Source of the DNA: Chlorobiota bacterium
GTDB taxonomy: Bacteria > Bacteroidota > Bacteroidia > Bacteroidales > VadinHA17
Direction of reading: 5' to 3'
Length of the DNA: 64,000 nucleotides
NCBI GenBank assembly: GCA_013152085.1
Contig: JAADHC010000048.1
Span: 21,790 to 85,789, forward strand
Program-made: the position numbers and the translations under genes
Part shown: positions 17,814 through 27,874 of the stretch, in pieces
How the letters are laid out: every line of letters starts with the position of its first letter
Position numbering within the stretch: the first letter of the stretch is position 1
Notes under the pieces: generated by a model
Seen by the model: the letters and a program-made list of their open reading frames with translations, nothing else
Told to the model about the DNA's origin: nothing
Databases searched by the model: none

Positions 17814-18083
17814 CTACCAACTGGCTTTTTTCACACCGGGGATCATTCCTTTGGATGCCATTTCCCGGAAAGTAATACGGCTCAGGCCAAACTGGCGCAT
17901 ATACCCTTTAGGTCTTCCCGTAAGGGTGCAACGGTTGTGCAACCGGACAGGAGCAGAATTCCTCGGCAAACGGCTCAGGCCGATATAATCACCTTCGGCT
18001 TTCAGCTTAGCTCTTTTTTCGGCATAACGTTCTACCAGTTTCCGACGTTTTACCTCCCTGGCTTTCATTGATTCTTTTGCCAT
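17814..18083 (-). CDS. rpsN: 30S ribosomal protein S14, zinc-free long form
   Basis: An 89-residue S14. The long form lacks the CxxC pairs of zinc-binding S14: the region reads [21 protein letters not shown] with a single Cys. The end [13 protein letters not shown] is typical. It lies between rplE (6 bases) and rpsH (23 bases). Confidence 0.98.
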   Translation of the reverse strand: MAKESMKAREVKRRKLVERYAEKRAKLKAEGDYIGLSRLPRNSAPVRLHNRCTLTGRPKGYMRQFGLSRITFREMASKGMIPGVKKASW

Positions 18084-18089
18084 AAGTAA

Positions 18090-18644
18090 TTATCTTTTAA
18101 TATTTTTAAATGGTATTCCAAACTCACGAAGCAGGGCATAACCTTCTTCATCCGTTTTTGCCGAAGTCACAAAAGTTATTTCCAGTCCCTGGATCCTGTT
18201 GACTTTGTCAATGTCAATTTCAGGAAAGATAATCTGTTCTTTAATCCCGATGGTATAATTTCCAAAGCCATCGAGATTAACCGGTGTGCCACGGAAATCG
18301 CGGATCCTCGGTAGTGCAACACTAATCAGGCGCTCAAGAAATTCGTACATTTTATCACGCCGCAGTGTAACCCGTACACCGATAGGCATTTTTTTCCGCA
18401 GCTTAAAGTTCGAGATATCTTTCTTGGCAACCGTCTGTACTGCTTTTTGACCCGCAATGATTGAAACTTCCTCTACACCGGTTTCAATCATCTTACGGTC
18501 GGCCGTTGCCTGTCCGATCCCCTGATTGATAATGATTTTCAGCAACCTCGGCACCTGCATCGGTGTGGTATAACCAAATTCTTTCATCAAAGCGGGAACA
18601 ATCTCGTTCCGGAATTTTGTTTTCAGGCTGGGTATATATTCCAT
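18090..18644 (-). CDS. rplE: 50S ribosomal protein L5
   Basis: A 184-residue L5, which binds 5S rRNA and contacts the P-site tRNA and the S13 bridge. Visible signatures are KIIINQGIGQATADRKM, GVRVTLRRDKMYEFLERLI, LPRIRDFRGTPVNLDGFGNYTIG and the C-terminal FVTSAKTDEEGYALLREFGIPF. Its ATG overlaps the rplX stop (TAATG), implying coupled translation. Confidence 0.98.
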   Translation of the reverse strand: MEYIPSLKTKFRNEIVPALMKEFGYTTPMQVPRLLKIIINQGIGQATADRKMIETGVEEVSIIAGQKAVQTVAKKDISNFKLRKKMPIGVRVTLRRDKMYEFLERLISVALPRIRDFRGTPVNLDGFGNYTIGIKEQIIFPEIDIDKVNRIQGLEITFVTSAKTDEEGYALLREFGIPFKNIKR

Positions 18645-18967
18645 TATTTTATCTCCTCCCCTGATTTTTTAGCATAGCGTACCAGTTTATTGTCATCATT
18701 TAATCTGCGGCCGATCCGGGTAGGTTTCCCCGAGGAAGGGTCAACAAGCATCAGGTTGGAAATATGGACGGGGGCTTCCATTTTGATAATTCCTCCCTGG
18801 GGATATTTGCTGTTGGGTTTGGTATGCCGCGACACCATGTTTACCCCTTCGACTATGGCTTTATATTGATTTACCAATACCTCAAGCACTTTCCCCTGCT
18901 GTCCTTTATATTCTCCGGAGTTAATATAAACCAGATCGCCTTTTTTGATATGTAATTTATTTGCCAT
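18644..18967 (-). CDS. rplX: 50S ribosomal protein L24
   Basis: A 107-residue L24 with the KOW motif ([22 protein letters not shown]). It initiates 50S assembly near the exit tunnel. The ATG at 18967 is used because the upstream start of the track is a TTG. The stop codon overlaps the rplE start by one base. Confidence 0.97.
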   Translation of the reverse strand: MANKLHIKKGDLVYINSGEYKGQQGKVLEVLVNQYKAIVEGVNMVSRHTKPNSKYPQGGIIKMEAPVHISNLMLVDPSSGKPTRIGRRLNDDNKLVRYAKKSGEEIK

Positions 18968-18987
18968 GATCAATATCTTTTCATAGA

Positions 18988-19353
18988 TTACAACACTTCA
19001 GGTGCCAGTGAGATAATTTTCATGTATCCGTCACGTAATTCACGGGCAACAGGACCGAAAATACGTGTGCCACGTAATTCATCCACATTGTTCAGGAGGA
19101 CAACGGCATTATCATCAAAGCGGATATAAGAGCCATCTTTCCTCCGTACTTCTTTGCGGGTACGAACGATAACAGCTTTACTTATCATGCCTTTTTTGGT
19201 TTCACTTCCCGGTATGGCACTCTTTACGGTAACGATAATTTTGTCACCGAGAGAGGCATATCTTTTCCCGGTACCTCCCAAAACACGGATGCACAATACT
19301 TCTTTGGCACCACTGTTATCAGCTACAGCTAAACGACTTTCCTGTTGTATCAT
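18988..19353 (-). CDS. rplN: 50S ribosomal protein L14
   Basis: A 121-residue L14 at the 30S-50S interface. It starts [27 protein letters not shown] and ends [23 protein letters not shown], both characteristic. It lies 2 bases from rpsQ and 20 bases from rplX. Confidence 0.98.
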   Translation of the reverse strand: MIQQESRLAVADNSGAKEVLCIRVLGGTGKRYASLGDKIIVTVKSAIPGSETKKGMISKAVIVRTRKEVRRKDGSYIRFDDNAVVLLNNVDELRGTRIFGPVARELRDGYMKIISLAPEVL

Positions 19354-19355
19354 GA

Positions 19356-19613
19356 CTATTTAACTCTTTCAATAATTTCGATCAATCTCCAGCTCTTATT
19401 CTTACTTAACGGACGGGTTTCCATAATTTTTACGGTATCGCCTATATTGCAATTATTCTCTTCATCGTGGGCCATAAATTTCTTTGTTTTGTTTACAAAC
19501 TTCCCGTAAACAGGATGCTTGATCTTACGTTTCACAGCTACCACAATGGTCTTGTCCATTTTATTGCTGACAACGATTCCTGTTCGTTCTTTTCTAAGAT
19601 TTCTACTTTCCAT
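19356..19613 (-). CDS. rpsQ: 30S ribosomal protein S17
   Basis: An 85-residue S17, an OB-fold primary binder of 16S rRNA. The conserved core reads [27 protein letters not shown] and later [23 protein letters not shown]. It is 6 bases after rpmC and 2 bases before rplN. Confidence 0.98.
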   Translation of the reverse strand: MESRNLRKERTGIVVSNKMDKTIVVAVKRKIKHPVYGKFVNKTKKFMAHDEENNCNIGDTVKIMETRPLSKNKSWRLIEIIERVK

Positions 19614-19619
19614 TTCCTG

Positions 19620-19826
19620 CTATTTTTTTTGCGTTTCAGCCAACTGCCTTTGGTGAAGCTCTGTTCTTAACCGGGCAACATTTCTTCTGATTTCTTTGAT
19701 TTTCAAAGGGTTATCCAGAGGCGAGATAGCATGGTTGAGCCGGAGTTTTAACAGATAAGCCTCCTCATTTTCAATGCGCTCTTCAAGTTCTTTGACAGTC
19801 AACCCGCGTATTTCATCATTTTTCAT
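19620..19826 (-). CDS. rpmC: 50S ribosomal protein L29
   Basis: A 68-residue helical L29, next to the tunnel exit where trigger factor and SRP dock. It reads MKNDEIRGLTVKELEERIENEEAYLLKLR with the family end IRRNVARLRTELHQRQLAE. It lies between rplP and rpsQ. The track ORF 19816-20103 overlapping its start is a shadow of rplP in another frame. Confidence 0.96.
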   Translation of the reverse strand: MKNDEIRGLTVKELEERIENEEAYLLKLRLNHAISPLDNPLKIKEIRRNVARLRTELHQRQLAETQKK

Positions 19827-19855
19827 TTTTTTCTCTTTTTTTCAGATGATCAGAA

Positions 19856-20281
19856 CTACGATTCATGTGCATAATCATGCCTGACAATAAATTTAGTTTT
19901 AATCGGCAATTTCTGTGCAGCAAGACGGAGTGCTTCCTTGGCAATTGGGTAAGGAACACCTTCGGCTTCAAGGATAATTCGTCCCGGAGTAACCGGTGCA
20001 ACAAAAGCTTCGGGAGCGCCTTTTCCTTTACCCATACGTACCTCTGCAGGTTTTTTTGATATCGGTTTATCCGGAAATATACGTATCCATATCTGCCCTT
20101 CACGTTTCATATAACGTGTAACAGCCTGACGGGCAGCTTCGATCTGACGGCCGGTTATCCAGGCTTGTTCAAGGGCTTTGATACCAAAAGACCCGAAAGC
20201 CAGCTGATTCCCGCGCTGGGCATTCCCTTTCATTCTACCCTTCTGTCTTCTTCTGTATTTTGTTTTCTTCGGTTGTAACAT
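19856..20281 (-). CDS. rplP: 50S ribosomal protein L16
   Basis: A 141-residue L16, which organises the A site of the 50S subunit. Diagnostic stretches are [64 protein letters not shown] and the end [14 protein letters not shown]. It follows rpsC after 33 bases. Confidence 0.98.
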   Translation of the reverse strand: MLQPKKTKYRRRQKGRMKGNAQRGNQLAFGSFGIKALEQAWITGRQIEAARQAVTRYMKREGQIWIRIFPDKPISKKPAEVRMGKGKGAPEAFVAPVTPGRIILEAEGVPYPIAKEALRLAAQKLPIKTKFIVRHDYAHES

Positions 20282-20314
20282 GGTCTTTTTCTTTTTTCAG
20301 GATATAAAAACCGG

Positions 20315-21013
20315 TTAACGATTACGTTTTCCCAATCTTCTGGGCTTATTGCTTTTTTTCACACCAATATTGGGTGACAAATCCCGTTTCCCAAAAACTT
20401 CACCATTGCATATCCATACCTTTACACCAATCGTCCCAACTTTTGTATGTGCTTCGACCAGTGCATAATCAATATCGGCACGAAGGGTATGCAAAGGGAT
20501 TCTTCCTTCTTTATACATTTCGGTACGGGCCATTTCTGCACCACCCAGACGTCCGGAAATTAAAACCTTGATTCCTTCAGCGCCCATACGCATCGTCGAA
20601 GCAATGGCCATTTTGATGGCACGCCGATAGGAAATCTTTCCTTCAATCTGACGAGCGATATTACTGGCAACGATAGCCGCATCCAACTCGGGGCGTTTAA
20701 CCTCATAAATATTAATCTGGACTTCTTTATTCGTAATTTTTTTCAATTCCTCTTTCAGTTTGTCCACTTCCTGGCCGCCTTTTCCGATTATGATTCCGGG
20801 ACGGGCTGTGTTTACCGTTACCGTAATCAGTTTCAGCGTCCGTTCTATAATAATTTTAGAAACGGAAGCTTTTGCCAGACGGGTGTTCAGGTAATTACGT
20901 ATTTTTTCATCCTCAAGGATTTTCTCGGCATATTTTTTCCCGCCATACCAGTTGGAATCCCATCCACGAATAATACCCAGGCGATTTGCTATCGGATTAA
21001 CTTTTTGTCCCAT
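20315..21013 (-). CDS. rpsC: 30S ribosomal protein S3
   Basis: A 232-residue S3 at the mRNA entry pore. It starts [25 protein letters not shown]. The KH domain carries the loop [19 protein letters not shown]. The C-terminal domain includes [33 protein letters not shown]. It starts immediately after the rplV stop with no spacer, so coupling is likely. Confidence 0.98.
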   Translation of the reverse strand: MGQKVNPIANRLGIIRGWDSNWYGGKKYAEKILEDEKIRNYLNTRLAKASVSKIIIERTLKLITVTVNTARPGIIIGKGGQEVDKLKEELKKITNKEVQINIYEVKRPELDAAIVASNIARQIEGKISYRRAIKMAIASTMRMGAEGIKVLISGRLGGAEMARTEMYKEGRIPLHTLRADIDYALVEAHTKVGTIGVKVWICNGEVFGKRDLSPNIGVKKSNKPRRLGKRNR

Positions 21014-21448
21014 CTATTCGTTATTTGATGTGTTTTCATTTTCTGCTTCCTGCAAAACGAGGCTGTCGAGGATCATGGTCACATGATTTGATCTTTTCCG
21101 TATCCGGTGAGCCCTCCCCTGTGGAGCGGGTTGCAGGCGTTTCAGCGTACGTCCCTGATCGACAAAAATCTCTTTAACCACAAGATTACTGTCTTCGATA
21201 CGTGCACCCTCATTTTTAGCCTGCCAGTTGGCGATGGCAGAAAGCAGCAGCTTTTCGACATCCTTACTGACCACCTTCGGGCAGAACTTCAGTAAATCCA
21301 AAGCCCTGTTTACATCCAGTCCGCGTATCATATCTGCAACCAGCCGCATTTTCCTCGGTGAAGTAGGATGATTTCTAAGCACGGCCACATACTGGTTTTG
21401 TCTGGCCTCTTTTATTTCGTTTGCACGGTTTCGTTTTCTTGCACCCAT
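21014..21448 (-). CDS. rplV: 50S ribosomal protein L22
   Basis: A 144-residue L22 with the beta-hairpin that lines the exit tunnel. Signatures are [29 protein letters not shown] and [26 protein letters not shown] short acidic/Asn-rich tail follows. It is directly adjacent to rpsC. Confidence 0.98.
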   Translation of the reverse strand: MGARKRNRANEIKEARQNQYVAVLRNHPTSPRKMRLVADMIRGLDVNRALDLLKFCPKVVSKDVEKLLLSAIANWQAKNEGARIEDSNLVVKEIFVDQGRTLKRLQPAPQGRAHRIRKRSNHVTMILDSLVLQEAENENTSNNE

Positions 21449-21467
21449 AATTCAAGTATTTAATTAA

Positions 21468-21734
21468 TTACCTGGCTTTCCCTCCGTGCCCTCTCCAGAT
21501 ACGTGTAGGGGCAAACTCACCAAGCTTGTGACCTACCATATTTTCAGTGATGTACACCGGAATAAATTTATTTCCGTTATGTACGGCGATGGTATGTCCC
21601 ACAAAATCGGGAGAGATCATGGAACGACGTGACCAGGTTTTTATCACCGACTTTTTCCCTGAATCATTCATTTCCAGGATTCGTTTCTCCAGTTTATAGT
21701 CAATAAATGGACCTTTTTTCAGTGAACGACTCAT
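21468..21734 (-). CDS. rpsS: 30S ribosomal protein S19
   Basis: An 88-residue S19, a 30S head protein paired with S13. It reads [19 protein letters not shown] and contains the signature [30 protein letters not shown]. It is 6 bases after rplB. Confidence 0.98.
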   Translation of the reverse strand: MSRSLKKGPFIDYKLEKRILEMNDSGKKSVIKTWSRRSMISPDFVGHTIAVHNGNKFIPVYITENMVGHKLGEFAPTRIWRGHGGKAR

Positions 21735-21740
21735 AATATC

Positions 21741-22571
21741 TTATCGTTTATTCTTACGTTTTTCCACAATTAACTTATTGGAAGGTTTGTTTTTAGCACG
21801 GGTGATATACCCTTTTGCGGGCAATCCCTTTCTCGAGCGGGGATGACCACCGGATGCTCTTCCTTCGCCGCCACCCATAGGATGGTCTACGGGGTTCATG
21901 GCTACACCACGTACACGGGGTCTGCGACCCAGCCATCTCGACCGGCCTGCTTTTCCTGAACGTACAAGGCCATGGTCAGAGTTAGAGACACTACCTATCG
22001 TTGCCTTGCAGGTTACCAGAACCATTCTGGATTCACCGGAAGGTAATTTGACGATGGCATATTTTCCATCCCGACTGGTAAGTTGTGCATAGGTGCCGGC
22101 GCTGCGTGCCATAGCCGCCCCCTTACCGGGTTTCATCTCAATATTATGGATTACTGTCCCCAGGGGAATATCAGAAAGATACAGGGCATTGCCGATTTCG
22201 GGAGCAATCCCTTTTCCAGACATGACCTTCTGACCCACTTTAAGACCATTGGGTGCCAGGATATATCTTTTTTCACCATCCTGATAGGATACCAACGCAA
22301 TTCTTGCCGACCGGTTAGGATCGTATTCTATGGATTTTACCATAGCTTCCATACCGTCTTTATCACGACGAAAATCAATGATACGGTATCTTCGCTTATG
22401 GCCGCCTCCCATATAACGCATCGTCATTTTTCCGGCGTTGTTCCTGCCACCCGATTTTTTTATGGGTGCCAGCAGGGATTTTTCCGGAGCGGTGGCCGTA
22501 ATATCGTCAAAAGTTCCGGCAACCTTATGTCTCTGCCCTGGTGTTACGGGTTTTAATTTTCGAACTGCCAT
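21741..22571 (-). CDS. rplB: 50S ribosomal protein L2
   Basis: A 276-residue L2, required for subunit association and the peptidyl transferase centre. Conserved blocks are [17 protein letters not shown], the central SH3-like domain, and the C-terminal [21 protein letters not shown], which carries the essential His. It is 9 bases after rplW. Confidence 0.98.
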   Translation of the reverse strand: MAVRKLKPVTPGQRHKVAGTFDDITATAPEKSLLAPIKKSGGRNNAGKMTMRYMGGGHKRRYRIIDFRRDKDGMEAMVKSIEYDPNRSARIALVSYQDGEKRYILAPNGLKVGQKVMSGKGIAPEIGNALYLSDIPLGTVIHNIEMKPGKGAAMARSAGTYAQLTSRDGKYAIVKLPSGESRMVLVTCKATIGSVSNSDHGLVRSGKAGRSRWLGRRPRVRGVAMNPVDHPMGGGEGRASGGHPRSRKGLPAKGYITRAKNKPSNKLIVEKRKNKR

Positions 22572-22580
22572 GATTATTTC

Positions 22581-22871
22581 TTAAATATTGCTGTAAAAAT
22601 CAATGGTTTCACCTTCTGCCAGCGTTACAATGGCTTTTTTATAGGTACTTGTTTTCCCATGCAGAATACCGCTACGTGTGTACCTTGATCTTTCTTTTCC
22701 GCTATAACGCATCGTATTTACACGCTCGACCGTTACACCGTAAAGCTCTTCAACAGCTTTCTTTATCTGGATTTTGTTGGCTTTACGATCAACAATAAAT
22801 CCATAAGCGTTAAGCTTTTCGGAAAGATCGGTCATCTTCTCAGTAACTACCGGTTTAATCAGAATATTCAT
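22581..22871 (-). CDS. rplW: 50S ribosomal protein L23
   Basis: A 96-residue L23 at the tunnel exit, docking site for trigger factor and SRP. Typical features are IKPVVTEKMTDLSEKLNAYGFIVDRKANKIQIKKAVE and the loop with KERSRYTRSG. It is 15 bases after rplD. Confidence 0.97.
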   Translation of the reverse strand: MNILIKPVVTEKMTDLSEKLNAYGFIVDRKANKIQIKKAVEELYGVTVERVNTMRYSGKERSRYTRSGILHGKTSTYKKAIVTLAEGETIDFYSNI

Positions 22872-22886
22872 TTCTTTTTTTTTCTG

Positions 22887-23513
22887 TTAAGAAAAATTTT
22901 TATTCAAAAAGTCAACCGTCCCCTCAAACAGGATCAGCTTTGACGCATGAGTTATGTCATATGTTGTTAGCTGTGAGGCCATTACAACATCAACACGTTG
23001 TAAATTTCGCGAGGACAAATATAGGGTTTTATTTCTTTCGGGAATCACGATCAGAGATTTTTTCTCAGCGATCTCCAAATTGTGGATGACCTGAGCGACC
23101 TCGCGGGTTTTGGGAGTCTCCAGGCTAAAGTCTTCGAGAACCAGAATTTGCTTATTGCGGGCCTTATACGAAAGAGCCGAAAGGCGGGCAAGATGTCTGA
23201 CCTTTTTATTGAGTTTAAGGTCATAACTTCTGGGTCTTGGACCAAAAACCCGGCCGCCACCACGGAAAATCGGATTAGAGATCATCCCGGCACGTGCCGT
23301 ACCGGTACCTTTCTGCCGTTTAATCTTACGGGTACTTCCCACCACGTCACTACGTTCCTTCGTTTTATGTGTACCCTGCCTCGAGGCAGCCATATATCGC
23401 TTTACCTCAAGGTAAATGGCATGGTCATTGGGATCAATATTAAAAACCTCATCATTGAGCTTTACCTTGCGACCGGTTTCTTTACCTTCCTTATTAAATA
23501 CTTTCAATTCCAT
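22887..23513 (-). CDS. rplD: 50S ribosomal protein L4
   Basis: A 208-residue L4, whose extended loop reaches into the exit tunnel. Conserved parts are AASRQGTHKTKERSDVVGSTRKIKRQKGTGTARAG and RGGGRVFGPRPRSY. In gamma-proteobacteria L4 autoregulates the S10 operon; no matching leader was seen here. Its ATG overlaps the rplC stop (TAATG). Confidence 0.98.
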   Translation of the reverse strand: MELKVFNKEGKETGRKVKLNDEVFNIDPNDHAIYLEVKRYMAASRQGTHKTKERSDVVGSTRKIKRQKGTGTARAGMISNPIFRGGGRVFGPRPRSYDLKLNKKVRHLARLSALSYKARNKQILVLEDFSLETPKTREVAQVIHNLEIAEKKSLIVIPERNKTLYLSSRNLQRVDVVMASQLTTYDITHASKLILFEGTVDFLNKNFS

Positions 23514-24130
23514 TACTTCGTAATAATTAAGTATGAACCAATGGCTCCGGGGACAGACCCTTTTACCAGAAGCAGATTTTTTTCAGGAACTATTTTCATA
23601 ATGCGCAGGGATATGGCCATAACCTTTTTCCCACCATAACGACCTGCCATTTTCATACCTTTAAAGACACGTGAGGGATATGACGATCCGCCCAGTGATC
23701 CCGGTGCGCGCATCCTGTTGTGCTGTCCATGTGTTTTATCGCCTACGCCTCTGAAACCATGGCGTTTTACTACACCCTGGAATCCTTTTCCCTTACTGAT
23801 TCCTCTGACATCAAGCCAGGTGTCATCATTGAAAAGGTCAACGGTAAGCGTTTGCCCCAGTTTGATATCATCACCAAACCCGGTAAACTCGGCCAGTTTC
23901 CGTTTGGGGGTGGTTCCGGCTTTTTTAAAGTGACCCATCATCGGGTTTGGGGTACGTTTTTCTTTTTTATCATCAAAACCAAGCTGTACGGAATCATAAC
24001 CGTCATGCTCTTTGGTTTTAATCTGCGTTACCACACAGGGTCCCGCTTCAATCACCGTTACGGGAATATTTTTACCGTCTTCATCGAAGACGGAAGTCAT
24101 CCCAACTTTTTTACCAATTAATCCTTGCAT
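23513..24130 (-). CDS. rplC: 50S ribosomal protein L3
   Basis: A 205-residue L3, one of the first proteins in 50S assembly. The ATG at 24130 ([20 protein letters not shown]) is chosen over the TTG two codons upstream. The conserved loop [26 protein letters not shown], which approaches the peptidyl transferase centre, is intact, so there is no sign of pleuromutilin- or linezolid-type changes that could be judged by eye. Confidence 0.97.
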   Translation of the reverse strand: MQGLIGKKVGMTSVFDEDGKNIPVTVIEAGPCVVTQIKTKEHDGYDSVQLGFDDKKEKRTPNPMMGHFKKAGTTPKRKLAEFTGFGDDIKLGQTLTVDLFNDDTWLDVRGISKGKGFQGVVKRHGFRGVGDKTHGQHNRMRAPGSLGGSSYPSRVFKGMKMAGRYGGKKVMAISLRIMKIVPEKNLLLVKGSVPGAIGSYLIITK

Positions 24131-24150
24131 GATCAATTATTTCAATGTTC

Positions 24151-24456
24151 TCAGACCTTAATTTCCACTTCTACACCACTGGGTAATTCAAGCTTCATCA
24201 ACGCGTCAATGGTTTTGGGCGTAGAGCTGTAAATATCCAATAGCCTTTTGTATGATGCCAGCTCAAACTGTTCTCTGGATTTTTTGTTCACAAAAGGCGA
24301 ACGCAAAACCGTAAAGATCCGTTTATGGGTCGGTAACGGGATCGGACCGCTTACCACAGCACCGGTAGATTTGACCGTTTTAACAATCTTTTCGGCAGAT
24401 TTATCCACCAGATTGTGATCATACGATTTAAGCTTTATCCGAATTTTCTGACTCAT
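24151..24456 (-). CDS. rpsJ: 30S ribosomal protein S10
   Basis: A 101-residue S10, also the NusE partner of NusB in antitermination. It reads [25 protein letters not shown] and [28 protein letters not shown]. It lies between fusA and rplC with spacers of about 20 bases, so the S10 block is fused to the str block without a separate promoter. Confidence 0.98.
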   Translation of the reverse strand: MSQKIRIKLKSYDHNLVDKSAEKIVKTVKSTGAVVSGPIPLPTHKRIFTVLRSPFVNKKSREQFELASYKRLLDIYSSTPKTIDALMKLELPSGVEVEIKV

Positions 24457-24476
24457 TCTTTTGGTATTAATATATT

Positions 24477-26582
24477 TTAAACATGTATTATTCCTTTGGC
24501 ATTTTCGATAATCTTTTCTGCCATTTCAGGCGGTACCGGTTCATAATGTGAGAACTCGGTAGTGGAGGTTGCTCTGCCGGAAGTAAGGGTACGTAAAACC
24601 GTCACATAACCAAAATTCTCGGCCAGAGGTACTTTAGCCTTTATCACACGGGCACCTGCTTTGGATTCCATCCCGTCAATTCTGCCCCTGCGTCGGTTAA
24701 AGTCAGAAATAACATCTCCCATATATTCTTCGGGTGTAACGACCTCCGATGCCATAATCGGTTCCAGAATGATTGGTTTGGCCTTTGTCGTTGCATTCCG
24801 GAAAGCACGTTGTGCAACCATCTGGAAGGAAAGCGCATCGGAATCCACCGGATGGAATGAACCGTCTTTCAGTACAACTTTAAGGCTGTCCAACGGGAAT
24901 CCTGCCAACGGTCCGTTTTGCATGGACATGGTAAATCCTTTTTCTAAGGCGGGAATATATTCTTTCGGGACATTTCCTCCCCTGATTTCATCAATAAACT
25001 GTAATCCTGTTGTCCCTTCATCAGCCGGGCCGATCTCAACAAGGATATCTGCAAATTTTCCACGGCCGCCGGTTTGTTTTTTAAAAACTTCGCGGTGCAG
25101 AACAGATATAGTGAGGGCTTCCTTATAAGCAACTTGTGGCTGACCCTGGTTACATTCCACGCCAAACTCACGTTTCAGCCGGTCAACCAGAATCTCCAGG
25201 TGTAGTTCCCCCATACCACTGATAATCGTCTGCCCCGAATCAGGATCAATTTTCACACGGAATGTTGGATCTTCTTCGGCCAGTTTCCCCAGTGCATTCC
25301 CGAGTTTATCTATGTCGGATTGTGTTTTGGGTTCAATAGCAACGCCGATAACCGGTTCCGGAAATGTCATGGATTCAAGCGAAATGGGCCTGTTAATATC
25401 CGAAACCGTATCCCCGGTTTTGATCTCTTTAAGGCCAACAGCGCCACAAATGTCACCTGCTTCAATAACTTCTTTGGGATTTTGCTTGTTGGCATGCATC
25501 TGATACAACCTGTTAATACGGTCTTTTTTACCCGTACGCGGATTGAGCACCATCATCCCCGGTTTCAGACGTCCGGAATATACCCGCAGATAGACCAGCC
25601 TTCCCACAAAAGGATCGGTAGCAATTTTAAATGCCAGGGCAGCCAGTGGTACATCTGCATCAGGTTCACGAACGATCCGGTCGTTCGTTTTCGGATGAAT
25701 CCCCGTGACGGATCCCTTATCGATGGGGCTTGGCAGGTAAGCAATGATAGCATCGAGAAGCCGTTGAATACCCTTATTTTTAAATGCACTGCCACACAAC
25801 ACCGGGACGATGGTACCGTTGAGTGTTGCCGTACGGATCACCGCTTCCATTTCTTCTGCCGAAATGGAATCAGGATCTTCAAAATATCTTTCCAGCAGGG
25901 CATCGTCATGCTCGGCAACCGCTTCTACCAGTTTTTCCCTCCACTCAGCCACTTCATCGGCCATATCATCGGGAATATGTTCGAGCGAATACCTGACACC
26001 CAGGGTTTCATCATCGTGCCAGACAACAGCTTTATTCAACATCAGGTCAATCACACCCTGGAAAGATTCTTCCGAACCAATCGGAAGCTGAACCGGGATA
26101 GGGTTGGCTTTCAGTTTTTCACGGATTTGGTCAACCACACCAAAATAATCGGCCCCGACGCGATCCATTTTATTCACAAAAGCAATCCGGGGAACGTTGT
26201 ATTTATTGGCCTGCCGCCAGACTGTTTCGGATTGGGGTTCGACACCGCTGACCGCACAAAAGACTGCCACGGCACCATCCAGAACACGCAGGGATCGTTC
26301 TACCTCAACGGTAAAATCAACATGTCCGGGAGTATCGATTATGTTAATTTTATAATCGTTATTTTTATATTTCCAGAAGGTTGTAGTAGCCGCAGAGGTA
26401 ATGGTAATACCCCGTTCCTGTTCCTGAACCATCCAGTCCATTTGTGCAGCCCCGTCATGCACCTCACCCATACGATGCGTGATTCCCGTATAAAACAGGA
26501 TCCGCTCGGTAGCCGTTGTCTTACCGGCATCGATATGGGCCATGATCCCAATATTTCTTGTATGTTCCAGATGTTCAGCCAT
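24477..26582 (-). CDS. fusA: elongation factor G
   Basis: The 701-residue canonical translocase that drives tRNA-mRNA movement with GTP hydrolysis. All GTPase motifs are standard: AHIDAGKTT (G1), [11 protein letters not shown] (switch I), DTPGHVDF with the catalytic His (G3) and NKMDR (G4). Domains II to V follow, with [10 protein letters not shown] and the domain IV region GGRGKFADI. It lies between rpsG and rpsJ. tuf is not in the cluster. A divergent paralogue without these residues is encoded at 27875-30031. Confidence 0.98.
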   Translation of the reverse strand: MAEHLEHTRNIGIMAHIDAGKTTATERILFYTGITHRMGEVHDGAAQMDWMVQEQERGITITSAATTTFWKYKNNDYKINIIDTPGHVDFTVEVERSLRVLDGAVAVFCAVSGVEPQSETVWRQANKYNVPRIAFVNKMDRVGADYFGVVDQIREKLKANPIPVQLPIGSEESFQGVIDLMLNKAVVWHDDETLGVRYSLEHIPDDMADEVAEWREKLVEAVAEHDDALLERYFEDPDSISAEEMEAVIRTATLNGTIVPVLCGSAFKNKGIQRLLDAIIAYLPSPIDKGSVTGIHPKTNDRIVREPDADVPLAALAFKIATDPFVGRLVYLRVYSGRLKPGMMVLNPRTGKKDRINRLYQMHANKQNPKEVIEAGDICGAVGLKEIKTGDTVSDINRPISLESMTFPEPVIGVAIEPKTQSDIDKLGNALGKLAEEDPTFRVKIDPDSGQTIISGMGELHLEILVDRLKREFGVECNQGQPQVAYKEALTISVLHREVFKKQTGGRGKFADILVEIGPADEGTTGLQFIDEIRGGNVPKEYIPALEKGFTMSMQNGPLAGFPLDSLKVVLKDGSFHPVDSDALSFQMVAQRAFRNATTKAKPIILEPIMASEVVTPEEYMGDVISDFNRRRGRIDGMESKAGARVIKAKVPLAENFGYVTVLRTLTSGRATSTTEFSHYEPVPPEMAEKIIENAKGIIHV

Positions 26583-26590
26583 TATACTTT

Positions 26591-27067
26591 TTAAAACCGG
26601 AAATGGGCAAAAGCCTTATTGGCTTCCGCCATCCGGTGCATATCTTCTTTACGTTTAAAGGCAGCTCCTTCCTGGCTATAAGCGGCAACAATCTCGGCGG
26701 CCAGCTTATCACTCATATTTTTACCACTTCTTTTACGGGCAAACAGGATAAGGTTTTTCATGCTTAAAGAGATTTTCCTGTCAGGTCTCACCTCCATAGG
26801 CACCTGAAAGGTGGCTCCCCCCACACGACGGCTTTTAACTTCAACCTGTGGGGTAATGTTTTCAAGTGCTTTTTTCCAGATATCCAGTGCCGATTCCTCG
26901 CTGTCTTTCATCCTTGTTTCCACGATCTCAAGGGCATCATAAAACACATTAAACGCAAGGTTCTTTTTCCCCTTGCGCATCAGGTTATTTACAAAACGGG
27001 TAACCATCGGATCCCCGAACTTCGGATCCGGTAATATCTTTCTTTTTTTGGGTTTTGTCTTTCTCAT
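26591..27067 (-). CDS. rpsG: 30S ribosomal protein S7
   Basis: A 158-residue S7, the head nucleator next to the E site. Signatures are [25 protein letters not shown] and the region [24 protein letters not shown]. It is 20 bases after rpsL and 8 bases before fusA. Confidence 0.98.
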   Translation of the reverse strand: MRKTKPKKRKILPDPKFGDPMVTRFVNNLMRKGKKNLAFNVFYDALEIVETRMKDSEESALDIWKKALENITPQVEVKSRRVGGATFQVPMEVRPDRKISLSMKNLILFARKRSGKNMSDKLAAEIVAAYSQEGAAFKRKEDMHRMAEANKAFAHFRF

Positions 27068-27087
27068 GAGTAAAACAATTCAAAATA

Positions 27088-27462
27088 TTATTGTTTCGGC
27101 CTTTTGGTTCCGTATTTTGATCTGCGTTGCGTACGTCCTTCTACCCCGGAAGTATCCAGAGCTCCACGGATCAGGTGATATCGTACCCCGGGTAAATCTT
27201 TCACCCTGCCGCCACGGATCAATACGATCGAGTGTTCCTGCAGATTATGACCTTCGCCCGGAATGTAAGCATTCACTTCCTTACCATTGGTCAGACGAAC
27301 CCTGGCCACCTTCCGCATGGCAGAATTCGGTTTCTTGGGCGTAGTGGTATAAACCCTTACACACACGCCACGCCGCTGTGGGCAGGAGTCAAGCGCAGGT
27401 GCTTTGCTCTTTTCAACGATCTTTTTACGACCTTTCCTTACAAGCTGCTGTATTGTAGGCAT
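27088..27462 (-). CDS. rpsL: 30S ribosomal protein S12
   Basis: A 124-residue S12 in the decoding centre and the first gene of the whole ribosomal supercluster. It contains [19 protein letters not shown] and [16 protein letters not shown]. The Lys residues of TPKKPNS where streptomycin resistance changes occur are the normal ones. A near-ideal Bacteroidetes promoter lies about 40 bases upstream. Confidence 0.98.
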   Translation of the reverse strand: MPTIQQLVRKGRKKIVEKSKAPALDSCPQRRGVCVRVYTTTPKKPNSAMRKVARVRLTNGKEVNAYIPGEGHNLQEHSIVLIRGGRVKDLPGVRYHLIRGALDTSGVEGRTQRRSKYGTKRPKQ

Positions 27463-27504
27463 AAAACTTCAATTATGTTATTATTTTTTTACAAAATTGG
27501 GTTG

Positions 27505-27533
27505 CAAAGGTATTCTTTTTTTTTAAAAAACAA
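27505..27533 (-). promoter_or_regulatory. promoter of the ribosomal supercluster
   Basis: On the minus strand TTG (27531-27533), an 18-base spacer and TACCTTTG (27505-27512) match the Bacteroidetes primary sigma consensus TTG / TAnnTTTG. The predicted leader to the rpsL ATG is short, about 35-40 bases. This appears to be the main promoter for 33 genes. Confidence 0.85.
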
Positions 27534-27787
27534 TAGAGAAAAAGAGTAAAATTTTTCCGGTATTTGATCTGTTACCCCTTTATATATTAAGATAGTAGAA
27601 CCAAAGACCAAAACAATACCTTATTATAACAGGGAGCATTTTAATGGAAGATTTTAAACCCGTCACATCTATTCACCCGACAGTTATGTTGTCACCCGAC
27701 GCTTCCTACAGAATATTTCAACGAGAATGTAATCCGGAAACGGGATTCCCATATCGGAAATCCATTTCGGGAATTCTATCCGGGGAG

Positions 27788-27817
27788 TTGATTGAAAACA
27801 AAAAATTATTACTTTTG
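27788..27817 (+). promoter_or_regulatory. promoter of the EF-G2 gene
   Basis: TTG (27788-27790), a 19-base spacer and TACTTTTG (27810-27817) match the Bacteroidetes consensus exactly. The predicted leader before the ATG at 27875 is about 50 bases. Confidence 0.75.
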
Positions 27818-27874
27818 GTGCGCTAAAATCGAGGGAGACACACAAGGTTCAATTATAGATAATTACAAAAGAAT

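Larger units (their letters stand above)
27463..27874. other. divergent intergenic region between rpsL and EF-G2
   Basis: A 412-base spacer between two divergent translation units. It holds a minus-strand promoter for the ribosomal cluster (27505-27533) and a plus-strand promoter for the EF-G2 gene (27788-27817). The 60-residue track ORF 27644-27826 overlaps the second promoter, resembles no family I recognise, and is not called as a gene. No tRNA, riboswitch or stable long hairpin was seen in the middle part. Confidence 0.6.

Noticed and set aside
19816-20103. 95-residue minus ORF overlapping rpmC and rplP
   Set aside because: It is a shifted-frame shadow of rplP; the composition follows the L16 codons.
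24457-24476. L4-type autoregulatory leader before the S10 block
   Set aside because: Only 20 bases separate fusA and rpsJ, too short for such a leader.
25320-26594. 424-residue plus-strand ORF opposite fusA
   Set aside because: Antisense shadow of EF-G with low-likelihood composition (many His, Cys and Arg) and no family resemblance.
27644-27826. 60-residue ORF between rpsL and EF-G2
   Set aside because: It overlaps a consensus promoter for EF-G2, matches no family I know and has no ribosome binding site; probably noncoding.
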